A stretch of 64,000 bases of DNA, from contig CM026425.1 of the NCBI GenBank assembly GCA_014871385.1, forward strand, positions 868,001-932,000. The letters are read 5' to 3'. The DNA comes from Ceratodon purpureus. Its lineage: Eukaryota > Streptophyta > Bryopsida > Pseudoditrichales > Ditrichaceae. Below, piece after piece: positions 37,101 to 45,438 of the stretch; positions within the stretch are counted from its first letter, which is position 1; every line of letters starts with the position of its first letter. Under the pieces are notes generated by a model. The model was not told where the DNA came from. It did not search any database and worked only from the letters and a program-made list of their open reading frames with translations. A program made the position numbers and the translations under genes.

Positions 37101-40100
37101 TTGGTTAGAAAAAGGAGTAAAATCGTGGATGTGCATCATATATCCTTGGACCCTGGAGCACCTACTGTGGATGTAATCATAGATGGTTCTCTAATTGAAG
37201 GAGTCCAAGTAGATAGTGGTTCTAGTGTCAACTTAATGAATGTTGACACCATGGAAGAACTAGGATTAACTCATATGACTTCCACTCCTATTATCTTAAG
37301 AATGGCAGATCAAAGTCGAGTAGTACCATTAGGTATTTTGAGAGGAATAGTTACAACTATAGGAGGACTTAACTTTAAGATTAATTATATAATCTTTAAA
37401 GTGAGTGAATCCATATCAACATACCCAATATTACTAGGTCGTCCATGGCTTAAATCTGCTAGAGCTAAAGATGATTGGGGAAAGGGAACATTAACTATAA
37501 AAGCAAAAGGGAAACGGGTTGTATTACCAATGTTTCCAGTTAAATATCATGGTGAGACTCAAGAAGAAGACACAGATGTCACTTCTGAAGCCTCATATGA
37601 TTCAAATAGCGAAAGTACTAAAGTAGTAGAACAAGAGAAAATGCCTGAGTTTAGATGTTTAGGGACTGGAGAATATTCCTTTCTGAATAACGAAGTAGAT
37701 TCAGATGATGCTATTCTAGCATGGGAAAATTCGCCAGTACTTAATGTAACCGCCGAAATTGAGTCGGAATTAGAACCTCAATATTTGAGTGATTCTGAAG
37801 AATTAATGGAAAACATGTCTCATATAAAAGGTAGTAATATAAGTCCTGTTAAAAGCACTTGCATTGATATGAATTTGGGAACTCCAGAAGAGCCCAAAAA
37901 CATAAGAATTTATGAAGGATTAAATCCAAATGAATATGAACAATGGTTTAAATTCTTTAAAGAATGTAAAGATGCATTTGCATGGACTTATAAAGACCTT
38001 AAAGGAATACCTCCAGAAGTCTGTCAACATAGAATTATTTTAGAACCTAATACAAAACCGGTAAGACAAAGACAATATCGTATGAACCCAAAATATTCTC
38101 TCATGGTTAAAGAGGAAATAGATAAACTACTAGAATGTAATTTTATATATCCAGTACCTTATAGTGAGTGGGTATCTCCAATTGTTGTGGTGCCTAAGAA
38201 AAACGGGAAGCTAAGGATTTGTCAGGATTTCAGGAAATTAAATAGTGTCACTAAAAAAGATTATTTCCCTTTACCCTTTACGGATGCAATCCTTGATGGT
38301 GTAGCAGGACATGAATGTTATTCTTTTTTAGATGGATTTTCTGGTTATAATCAAGTACAAATCGCCCCGGAAGATAAACCTCTAACAACTTCTACAACTG
38401 ATTGGGGAACCTTTGCTTATAATGTCATGCCCTTTGGATTGTGCAATGCACCAGCTACTTTCCAAAGAGCAATGACAACAGCCTTTCAGGAATATTTAAG
38501 AAAATTTATTGAAATTTTCTTAGATGATTTTTGTGTCTTTAGTCCTAAAGCTGAACACCAGAAATGTTTAAAGAAATGTTTTGAACAATGTGAAAAATAT
38601 GGTATTTCAATAAACGCAGCCAAGTCCGAATTCGCTGTACCTTGTGGACGATTAGTGGGTCATATAGTTTCAAAAGAAGGTATAGGTGTTGATCCAGATA
38701 AAGTAGCTGCTATCAAAAAATTAGAAATACCTAAACATATGACAGAACTTAAAGGATTTTTAGGAGCTTCTGGATATTATAGAAGATTTATCTACTTTTA
38801 TGCAGAAGTAGCAGCTCCTTTAACGCATCTAACAAAACAAACCGATACTCCTGGTGTTTGGACGGAAGAGTGCACGAAAGCATTTAATAAACTTAAAAAA
38901 CGGCTTAGTAATGCTCCCATTCTAATACCACCAGATTGGGAGAAACCGTTTGAAGTTTATGTAGATGCATCAAATTATGCTATTGGGAGTGTTCTCAGTC
39001 AAAAGGACGCAAAAGGTCATGATCGACCTATATATTTTTCTAGTAGACAATTAAGTGCTGCTGAGAAAAATTACTCTGTAACGGAGAGAGAAGGGTTAGG
39101 AATGATATATTCAGTCCAAAAATATAGACATTATTTATTAGGTTATAAGTTCACTTTTCATGTAGATCATGATGCACTTAAATATATGGTTAATAAACCA
39201 CAATTGAGTGGAAGAATAGCTAGATGGGTATTGTTACTTCAAGAATTTGATTTTACGGTTAATGTAAGGCCTGGCAAAAAACATGCCAATGCCGATTTCT
39301 TATCACGAATTAGTAAGGAAGTGAATCCAGAATCCATAGATGATAGTTTTCCAGATGCGCATATTTTTCAAGTGGATATCATTCCAGCAGAATATGCTGA
39401 TGTTATTCATTACTTGAGTACCAATACCTTCCCTCAAGACTATACAGATAAACAAAAACAAAAATTAATATTTAAATCTCAACCATATACATTAATTGCA
39501 AAAGTTCTATATAAAAGGGGTAAAGACGGACTTTTAAGGAGATGTATTAATCCAAGTGAGGTACCATTAATTCTTAAAGGTTGTCATGACGCTGCATGTG
39601 GCGGTCATTTTGCCGGAATGGTAACTGCACATAAAGCGTTACAATCCGGATATTGGTGGCCAACACTCTTTGGGGATGCACATAGATATACTAAAAAATG
39701 TGATCCATGCCAAAGAGTGGGAAAACCTACACCTTCAAAGGCAATGCCTTTAAATCCAATTTTAGCTCAAACACCGTTTGAGAAATGGGGAATTGATTTT
39801 GTAGGACCTATTAAACCACCTAGTCGACATGGTCGAAATAGATACATATTAATTGCAACTGAATATGTAACTAAATGGGCAGAAGCTCAACCTACGAAAA
39901 CCGATGATGCTAAAACTGTTGCCAAATTTTTATATGAAAATATTATTACAAGATTTGGATGTCCAAAAGAATTAGTAAGTGATCGGGGAACTCATTTTCT
40001 TAATGAAATAATTGAACAACTAACTGAAAAATATTCAATTAAACATAGAAAATCTACACCATATCACCCCCGTGCTAATGGTCAGACAGAGAAAACAAAC

Positions 40101-40640
40101 GGTATATTATGTCGGATAATTACTAAAACTGTACAGGGTTCAAATACGGATTGGGATGCAAGAGTACCAGATGCATTATGGGCTTATCGATGTGCATTTA
40201 AAGTATCTACAAAATTTACTCCATTTCAATTAGTTTATGGTCAAGAGGCTATCTTACCAATTGAAATGGAACTCCCGTCTTTAAGAATTGCATTAGATGA
40301 ACGATTAGGAGACGAAGAATCTTTAAGACATAGACTTTATATGCTCGAAAAATTAGATGAAACAAGAGCCCAAGCGTATCTTAATAATGAGGCTATTCAA
40401 AAACATCGTAAAACATATTATGATAGCAAATTGGAACCCAAAGTTTTGAATCCTAATGATTTAGTATTATTATATGATAGCCGATTTCAAAAATTTCCAG
40501 GAAAATTTAGAATGCGTTGGTTTGGACCATATCGGGTATTAAAATCGTATCCCAATGGTTCAGTTGAACTTCAAGATTTTGCAGGAAAAATTCATGCCAC
40601 AAGATATAATGGTTTTCGTTTGAAACCATACATAACTTGA
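34164..40640 (+). CDS. Ty3/gypsy Gag-Pol polyprotein, 2158 aa, single frame
   Basis: Domains by approximate residue: acidic and Pro-rich N-terminus (1-335); Gag core (345-505, HEWYVQL and DRFRPRSF); four CCHC zinc knuckles, two near 608 and 635 and two near 733 and 758; aspartic protease (VDSGSSVNL, about 1015); reverse transcriptase (about 1335-1500, with FLDD in place of YLDD); RNase H (VDASNYAIGSVL, about 1600); integrase with HHCC zinc domain (about 1805-1850) and the D,D,E core (GIDFVGPI, SDRGTHF, NGQTEKTNG); GPY-type C-terminus (WFGPYRV, about 2118). No stop or frameshift interrupts it. Gag and Pol are in one frame, so it needs no frameshift for expression. It would make virus-like particles, copy the RNA and integrate the DNA. 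Confidence 0.97.
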   Translation: MSEKDKELREKQNIARNERLIKRIERKEKQILTLVSANPVYNSTPSPVLKEETIPSNLNTSTSQVSETIQNPLSIEEQHQSSLKNEDLELPEEGLRRSHYLCCHSPPFRRLTWGSSSEVNPLQINSEKGKKVEELVTPSSSEFESSLKNPFTTEVGEPSNLPEFSTPTQTNFETPKPYLDEAVQTFVTGIESWVNDIADITEVETTTPIETYIKEISLEDNRKEWNDEEVAYEASLPETFPTIQPFTNPYEPSNDESNEDWEGINCWRFSSGDSSGSSSSESSDTRRETSEEELLRPSSSPPSRPPPRPPTPHPRPPPPPPPLPPPPQTLPPNIMAQQRILNIAPYPMYHGYPGSDPDRHLERFRVVAQANQLPEHLYLSTFPSTLLDDAHEWYVQLLTVSTRWEDLRRAFLDRFRPRSFIPGLIDRFRTIRMGINEGIDSYYTRFNALLKRWTNHGLTDQVLACTFVGGVWPDELRIYLKERNPQDIASAYTQAKTWEEARVNTDFAQYAEVYPPRREGYDHAQGMDAYGRDHYPYLPPARSQLPVSTYPSNPTVMNPQPLAIKAPTDDILMNNITKLEKKLNELSVQITHGKDKRSKPTNMRTNMWCTNCNGHGHLSNECSTPIGGEFSNKPKCSFCGGPHDVSKCWNLGKVVAAVSSNLQANGTNNNKAPYSVTSKRPFTRPNVGPPYRPGDGRPRWNDTYNAAPVWNGPPTNPNTHRYGTPEKGKHLVCYNCQELGHMARDCPNPKKQIGYNPLCGRCKQSGHIANNCTAPAPVKSVQFSEIENSRNVNQITQYERDKPQEVYITRAQAKKAMVESDQHSSSDSDYRSSRVRKNNTPSKVVKEKDVVKPKPIFPLIPPNIPINSEKTIPLEEPKEKDKGKQPVEEPTILPQDLPNDFANLPSTSNSLPTFYRPPKKKLKETPTIPKKRKYNRTMKLSEGMNPYDILTNMDKIQPDISLRQLLAIAPKCRGELSSSLVRKRSKIVDVHHISLDPGAPTVDVIIDGSLIEGVQVDSGSSVNLMNVDTMEELGLTHMTSTPIILRMADQSRVVPLGILRGIVTTIGGLNFKINYIIFKVSESISTYPILLGRPWLKSARAKDDWGKGTLTIKAKGKRVVLPMFPVKYHGETQEEDTDVTSEASYDSNSESTKVVEQEKMPEFRCLGTGEYSFLNNEVDSDDAILAWENSPVLNVTAEIESELEPQYLSDSEELMENMSHIKGSNISPVKSTCIDMNLGTPEEPKNIRIYEGLNPNEYEQWFKFFKECKDAFAWTYKDLKGIPPEVCQHRIILEPNTKPVRQRQYRMNPKYSLMVKEEIDKLLECNFIYPVPYSEWVSPIVVVPKKNGKLRICQDFRKLNSVTKKDYFPLPFTDAILDGVAGHECYSFLDGFSGYNQVQIAPEDKPLTTSTTDWGTFAYNVMPFGLCNAPATFQRAMTTAFQEYLRKFIEIFLDDFCVFSPKAEHQKCLKKCFEQCEKYGISINAAKSEFAVPCGRLVGHIVSKEGIGVDPDKVAAIKKLEIPKHMTELKGFLGASGYYRRFIYFYAEVAAPLTHLTKQTDTPGVWTEECTKAFNKLKKRLSNAPILIPPDWEKPFEVYVDASNYAIGSVLSQKDAKGHDRPIYFSSRQLSAAEKNYSVTEREGLGMIYSVQKYRHYLLGYKFTFHVDHDALKYMVNKPQLSGRIARWVLLLQEFDFTVNVRPGKKHANADFLSRISKEVNPESIDDSFPDAHIFQVDIIPAEYADVIHYLSTNTFPQDYTDKQKQKLIFKSQPYTLIAKVLYKRGKDGLLRRCINPSEVPLILKGCHDAACGGHFAGMVTAHKALQSGYWWPTLFGDAHRYTKKCDPCQRVGKPTPSKAMPLNPILAQTPFEKWGIDFVGPIKPPSRHGRNRYILIATEYVTKWAEAQPTKTDDAKTVAKFLYENIITRFGCPKELVSDRGTHFLNEIIEQLTEKYSIKHRKSTPYHPRANGQTEKTNGILCRIITKTVQGSNTDWDARVPDALWAYRCAFKVSTKFTPFQLVYGQEAILPIEMELPSLRIALDERLGDEESLRHRLYMLEKLDETRAQAYLNNEAIQKHRKTYYDSKLEPKVLNPNDLVLLYDSRFQKFPGKFRMRWFGPYRVLKSYPNGSVELQDFAGKIHATRYNGFRLKPYIT

Positions 40641-40657
40641 GGACAAGTTCTAGATTT

Positions 40658-40667
40658 AAGAGGGGGG
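40658..40667 (+). other. Internal polypurine-tract-like site just after pol
   Basis: AAGAGGGGGG lies 18 nt after the gag-pol stop, exactly where simpler gypsy elements have their 3' polypurine tract and LTR. The true tract is at 45425-45435. It may be an ancestral or central priming site. Confidence 0.55.
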
Positions 40668-42270
40668 CAGTAAGGGTAAAAATTCAAAAATTTTAAAAAA
40701 AAACTGTCCTACTTAAGTACTAGAAACTGTGAAATTTTGAAAAAATTAAAAAACCAGCGATCTAAAAAACTGAGTTTACAAAGAACAAGTTCAACAAATT
40801 TAAATTCTGAACTTGAGAATTTTTCGAAGCAAATGGAAATTACTAATTGACAAGTAGACACTAACTAAAATGATGAGTAAGTAGTAATGATCAGAAAATA
40901 CAATTAGTGAGTGGAAAGACGGCTGATATGATAACATGAATTGGGGGCTGTGATCATGATGACCACGTTGCATGGAAATGAGTGTAAAATCCCACTAACT
41001 GTCAAATAGACAAAAGAGACTGGTCGAGTCGAGTAGACCACATCATCTTCTCTAAATGGGAAAACAGAACCTCAAAACAAACACATTTTCTTGAGAGGCA
41101 CCGGCTGCAAGTCTGAGAGAAGTGGACGAGGTTTTGTCAAGTAGACAGAGCGCTCCTGTGTGAGTGATCAGGGTTAGGAGTGGAGAAAGATAGTGGTCAA
41201 GTGGACACGGAAGGAGTCACATTGTGAGGAGATCAGAATGAAGATAGAGTGAGATACCGAGAAGACTGAGAGGAAGAGCAGTTTAGTCGAGGGTCACATT
41301 GTCGCATTCTGTGTAACTAAGCTGTGAGAGATACCGAGAGACCCAAGAGAAAGGAAGGAGCAAAACCAAGTGAGTATTGTTGTAATCACAGCAGGTGTGT
41401 GTGAGAGAATTGAGCAATTGAAAGGGGAGCGAGGTACGTTTCAGTTACACATTGAAGGTGAGTTGTTGTCAACTTTGCATACTGTTTTGTCAATTGGACA
41501 ACCTGATTAGCAGTTACAGATATCTTAGGTTAAGAAAACACGATGTTGTCGAAGGAAGTGTTGCGATGTTCTCAATGTTAGAAGTAAGTTGATATGATAC
41601 CTTAGGTCAACTGGACCCAGAGTTTCTGATCATTGTGAGTGTCAATTGGAAACAGTGCGACAGAAGGGGAAGACGAAGCATTGCATCTTGAGAGGCATAT
41701 CTCTCATAGTCAAGTTGACACATTGCGGGTGAGTTTCATTGCATCCATTCTGTTGTGTCAAGTTGATTACATGTTGTCTTCGCATCTTCTTCTTGCATGT
41801 CCAATTGAACTGTCACTTGAAAAAAATGAGACTGTCCAGTAGACAAGGATGAAGGAATCACAAAACACAACTTGCCGAGAGAAAGAAAGTGTAAGAAACA
41901 AGGAACGAAACTGAAACATGGTGCTGTGATGTATGTATGATGATAGTAATGTAGGAAAATATCACAAACTGATTGCCGAGAGAAAGGAAGGAGAAGAACA
42001 GAAAGAATGAAGCTTAATATTTTCAATGGAATGTATGCTTAGATGATTGTGAAGTAGAAAATTAGGGATAGAAGTGATTGCCGAGTGGAAGAAGTGTTTT
42101 ATAGTTTTAAAAGTAAGGAAATAACAAAGATAAAATTCCCGAGAGTTCAAGTAGACAGTGCCGAGAGTTTCAGGGAGAGTCAATGCCGAGAAAAATTTCA
42201 ATTAGACGAAGTAAAAACTGAAGCAAACTAACTGCCGAGTGTGTAGTCTAATAGACAGAAAGAAGGAACA
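40668..42270 (+). other. Post-pol spacer of the gypsy element, motif-rich
   Basis: It contains no long ORF but many copies of the palindromic motif, for example GTCTAATAGAC at 42246-42256, and repeated GCCGAGAG words. It separates pol from the 3' ORF and may carry a promoter or splice acceptor for that ORF. Confidence 0.6.
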
Positions 42271-45200
42271 ATGGTAAACGAAGGTCAAGTTGACAGAGAA
42301 GCCAGAGGAACTGATCAAGGGAGGCCCCAACCCGAAGTTGCAGGATCGGTCAAATTGACAAGGCCAATTGCTCGGCCCAAAGTGAAGGCGATGAAGAACA
42401 AGAAGTCAAAGAAGACTGTGCTTGCGGAGGCAATGCAACAGGACCTGTCAAGTGGACCAAGACGTCAAATTGAACACTTGGAGTTGAAGAAGATTGACCG
42501 GGAGGCATGGCCGCAGTTTGAAGCCAACCGGGAGAACTTTGTGAAGGCAGGACTTTGGGACTTCGTGATGGTTGTCTTCGAGGATCAGGATGATGGGAGG
42601 ATCAATCAATTCCTGACTTCTTCGGAGTATGGATCCAGAGGGATGGCCGTGGTGGATGGAAGAAGCGTACCTTTCAACTCGACCACAATTTCCAAGATGC
42701 TGAAGCTGCACCAAGGGGACAGGTTGTTAACGGAGGAAGTGGGAGGAATCTCCGAGGAAGATTTAGCCAACGTCTTTGACAGAGCTGCCAAGACACAGAG
42801 TGGCTACAAGTTGGCGAATGCGAAAGAGACGTGGAAGGAGTGGTTGTTATTCTTCAATCAGAGAATCATGCTGGCGGAGAAGGGGCCGCTGATCATGTCG
42901 AAGGAAGGAGTAGCAGCCGCGATTTACGGGTGGAATGGTGTCAAATTGAGTTGGGGAAACATTCTATTTGACAACATCAAGGTGGAGATTAGCAAGAAGC
43001 ATACTAGATATCCCATCACACTCTACAGTGCGATTTACCTCTCAGAGCTGACCAAGCCATCAAGTCAAGTGGATTCAGGTGTGTCAACTGGACCGGTGAG
43101 AGTGCTTCCAGACTTGCTCAATTTGACAAGGGATCCAGAGCCGAGAGCTTCGACTCCATCATCCTCGAGGGCCAACAAAGTAAAGAAGAGGAGGGTGGAT
43201 GACTCCTTACCTCAATGTCTATTTGAACTGAACCCGAGGTTGGGAAGAGGAGCAAGATCAGCCAGTCAAGTAGACAATCGTGAACCTGCAAGGCAACCCG
43301 CGTTGCAGCTCACGCAGACTGAGGTGGCTGCACAGCTCAAGGATGCACTGGTGAGAGAAACGCATCTACGGTTGAAGATCAAGGAATTGGAGCGTACAGT
43401 GTTCAACTTGACCACTGAGAACAACCTAGCTGTGGAAGATATACGAAGGCTCAATACACAGTTGGCTAACTTAGCGGAATTGAATGAGGAATTGACCAAG
43501 CCTACCGTTGCAGACATTGAGATCGACACTGGGAAGTCGTTCCAAGAGTTGTATAACGATGAGAAGCAGCACCGCATCGAACTTCAACGTCAATTTGACC
43601 AACTGAATGATGCCAAGATCGCCATTTCCAAGCTCTGCACCGAGGAGAGGAATGAGAAGAAAAAGCTCAAGGCAGAATTGGAAAGCTTGAAGAAAAATCC
43701 GATGGTGAAGGTTGTCAACCCCTCGGATTATGCGACTCTGAAGACCAATAACGAATTGTACCACCGTACTATCGAGATTGGTAAGAAGCAGTTGCAGGAA
43801 GCCCGGATGGAGAACAGGGCGTTAAGAGGAGAACTTTGGAAGGTCGACTTGACATCACCACCAAGTTATTCCCTTTTCCATGCATACGAGTTGCAAAGGG
43901 ATAACTGGTTGGCTATGGTGGGGAAAGACAGGGGATGTCTATTGGACAGCGGTGATTTCGATGCAGTATGGGCAGCGTCTAGTAGACATGCTAATCAGCA
44001 GAATCTCATCTGTGAGATGATAGCAAGAGGCGATGTCCAGTTGACCGACCAGAAGAAGTTGTTTCTTCCCATAGGTCACTTGGGAGCTCGAGTAGTGTTA
44101 TACTACACCACTCTGGAGGAGCAACTCCAGAAGAGACGTCAACTTGACATGTCGGTGAAGAGTCACAGACTGGTTAAGATGGGCGATTCGAGTAGACAGG
44201 TGGTGGATGTTGCGGAAAAGATGCCAAGTGAGGAGCTCAAGGAGTGGACAGCAACTTTGGAGGGGCTGCTCAAGGAGTTCGATGACCGTGATAACATCCT
44301 TGTCAAGTTGTCATGTGTGCTGGAGAGGGAGACTTATGTTCAAAGGGGCGAGTTGACCACAGCACACTATGTTTACGGGATGCACAAGGTGAGGCAGCAG
44401 ATCATGGACACCTTGAGAGAGTTGAAGAAGGACCACCTACTCATCACTAGCCATGATCTTCAAGTCGAGTTGACCTTGCCTCCACCCACATACAAGGCAC
44501 CGGGGTGGCTGTCCATTCGAACACCGGTTACAGGATCCCCCTTAACAGTCAAGTACTTGGGAAATTATGCGAGTCTATTTGACAATGAAGCGGTTTTTCC
44601 GCTACCCACGTGGACTGCGATTGAGTGGCTGCTGGAGGATTACGGACTGTCTCGAAGGGAGGAGCGGTCATGGGATTTGATCTACAAGGAGATAGTAAAT
44701 GTCAATTGGACCGATGCGGCTCCTGAGGCTGTGAGGACAAATGGACATTTCTGCGACTGTAGAAGAAGATTCAAGTGGGCTCCAGATAGTCTAATTGACT
44801 CGGTGGAGTATAATTGGCCACTGATCCCTGGTCAATTTGACACGGCATGGAATTGTGCCACGGCCTATGAGGGCTTCTGGCAGATTCACCACACACACAC
44901 CGACCCTGTGTGTTTCCGAGCAGCAATCTTCTCCAAGTTTTTGGCTCGGATTTGCAGGGATTTCAAGGTGGTGGTGAATGTGAACCGCTACGATGAGAGG
45001 AGGCCGGAGTTTTTGATCAATCTCAAGCTCCGTTACCACTCAAGTCGTTGGGGGAAGATGCTGGAAGTCATGGCCATGACTCATTTTCTTTACGGGTCTA
45101 ATGGATGCTTCATCAACGAATTCAGGGGAACTCGGAAGATAGCTATTGACAACTGGCTAACCTTCCAGCATTCCAATAACACTGAATTACTTCGGAAGGA

Positions 45201-45306
45201 TGATGAAGTAAGGAGGGAAGTGTCTAAGCTCATGGCACAGCGGATCCAGAAGGAGAGCCATTACGGTGACCAGCACCGTAATCACCACCGACGTCACCAT
45301 GTCTAG
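42271..45306 (+). CDS. Extra 3' ORF of the gypsy element, 1011 aa, putative plant transposon protein-like with coiled coil
   Basis: The frame opens at ATG 42271, with higher GC than gag-pol. The N-terminus is basic (ARPKVKAMKNKKSKK, possible NLS). Residues about 70-265 (NQFLTSSEYGSRGMAVVDGRSVPF, WKEWLLFFNQRIM, YPITLYSAIYLSEL) resemble in arrangement the putative plant transposon domain (Transposase_32 type) of Tat/Ogre-like elements; this is pattern-based. Residues about 350-520 form a long coiled coil (LRLKIKELERTVFNL, KKLKAELESLKK). The C-terminal part has Trp-rich segments and ends His/Arg-rich. The gene is saturated with the GTC-H-A-N-T-D-GAC motif, e.g. 42284-42294, 42349-42359 and 42447-42457, in different codon phases. 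It lacks env features (no signal peptide or membrane span seen). Function is unknown. Confidence 0.75.
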   Translation: MVNEGQVDREARGTDQGRPQPEVAGSVKLTRPIARPKVKAMKNKKSKKTVLAEAMQQDLSSGPRRQIEHLELKKIDREAWPQFEANRENFVKAGLWDFVMVVFEDQDDGRINQFLTSSEYGSRGMAVVDGRSVPFNSTTISKMLKLHQGDRLLTEEVGGISEEDLANVFDRAAKTQSGYKLANAKETWKEWLLFFNQRIMLAEKGPLIMSKEGVAAAIYGWNGVKLSWGNILFDNIKVEISKKHTRYPITLYSAIYLSELTKPSSQVDSGVSTGPVRVLPDLLNLTRDPEPRASTPSSSRANKVKKRRVDDSLPQCLFELNPRLGRGARSASQVDNREPARQPALQLTQTEVAAQLKDALVRETHLRLKIKELERTVFNLTTENNLAVEDIRRLNTQLANLAELNEELTKPTVADIEIDTGKSFQELYNDEKQHRIELQRQFDQLNDAKIAISKLCTEERNEKKKLKAELESLKKNPMVKVVNPSDYATLKTNNELYHRTIEIGKKQLQEARMENRALRGELWKVDLTSPPSYSLFHAYELQRDNWLAMVGKDRGCLLDSGDFDAVWAASSRHANQQNLICEMIARGDVQLTDQKKLFLPIGHLGARVVLYYTTLEEQLQKRRQLDMSVKSHRLVKMGDSSRQVVDVAEKMPSEELKEWTATLEGLLKEFDDRDNILVKLSCVLERETYVQRGELTTAHYVYGMHKVRQQIMDTLRELKKDHLLITSHDLQVELTLPPPTYKAPGWLSIRTPVTGSPLTVKYLGNYASLFDNEAVFPLPTWTAIEWLLEDYGLSRREERSWDLIYKEIVNVNWTDAAPEAVRTNGHFCDCRRRFKWAPDSLIDSVEYNWPLIPGQFDTAWNCATAYEGFWQIHHTHTDPVCFRAAIFSKFLARICRDFKVVVNVNRYDERRPEFLINLKLRYHSSRWGKMLEVMAMTHFLYGSNGCFINEFRGTRKIAIDNWLTFQHSNNTELLRKDDEVRREVSKLMAQRIQKESHYGDQHRNHHRRHHV

Positions 45307-45424
45307 TAGACAGTAACTGCAGGGTGTGTGCAAGTCAATCTTTGTATATAATTTTTGAGTCTAGTTGACATAGTGTCTAGTAGACAATGCTGTAAATGTG
45401 AAACTTGCCGGGAGTCAAGTAGAC

Positions 45425-45435
45425 AAAGAGGGGGG
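45425..45435 (+). other. Polypurine tract of the gypsy element
   Basis: AAAGAGGGGGG lies 3 nt before the 3' LTR, the expected position of the plus-strand primer. Confidence 0.9.
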
Positions 45436-45438
45436 CTA

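Noticed and set aside
41736..42201. Minus-strand hydrophobic ORFs in the gypsy spacer
   Set aside because: They are low-complexity complements of a purine-rich, motif-rich non-coding region.
42271..45306. Envelope-like protein in the position of env
   Set aside because: No signal peptide or transmembrane segments are visible; the product is coiled-coil and basic.
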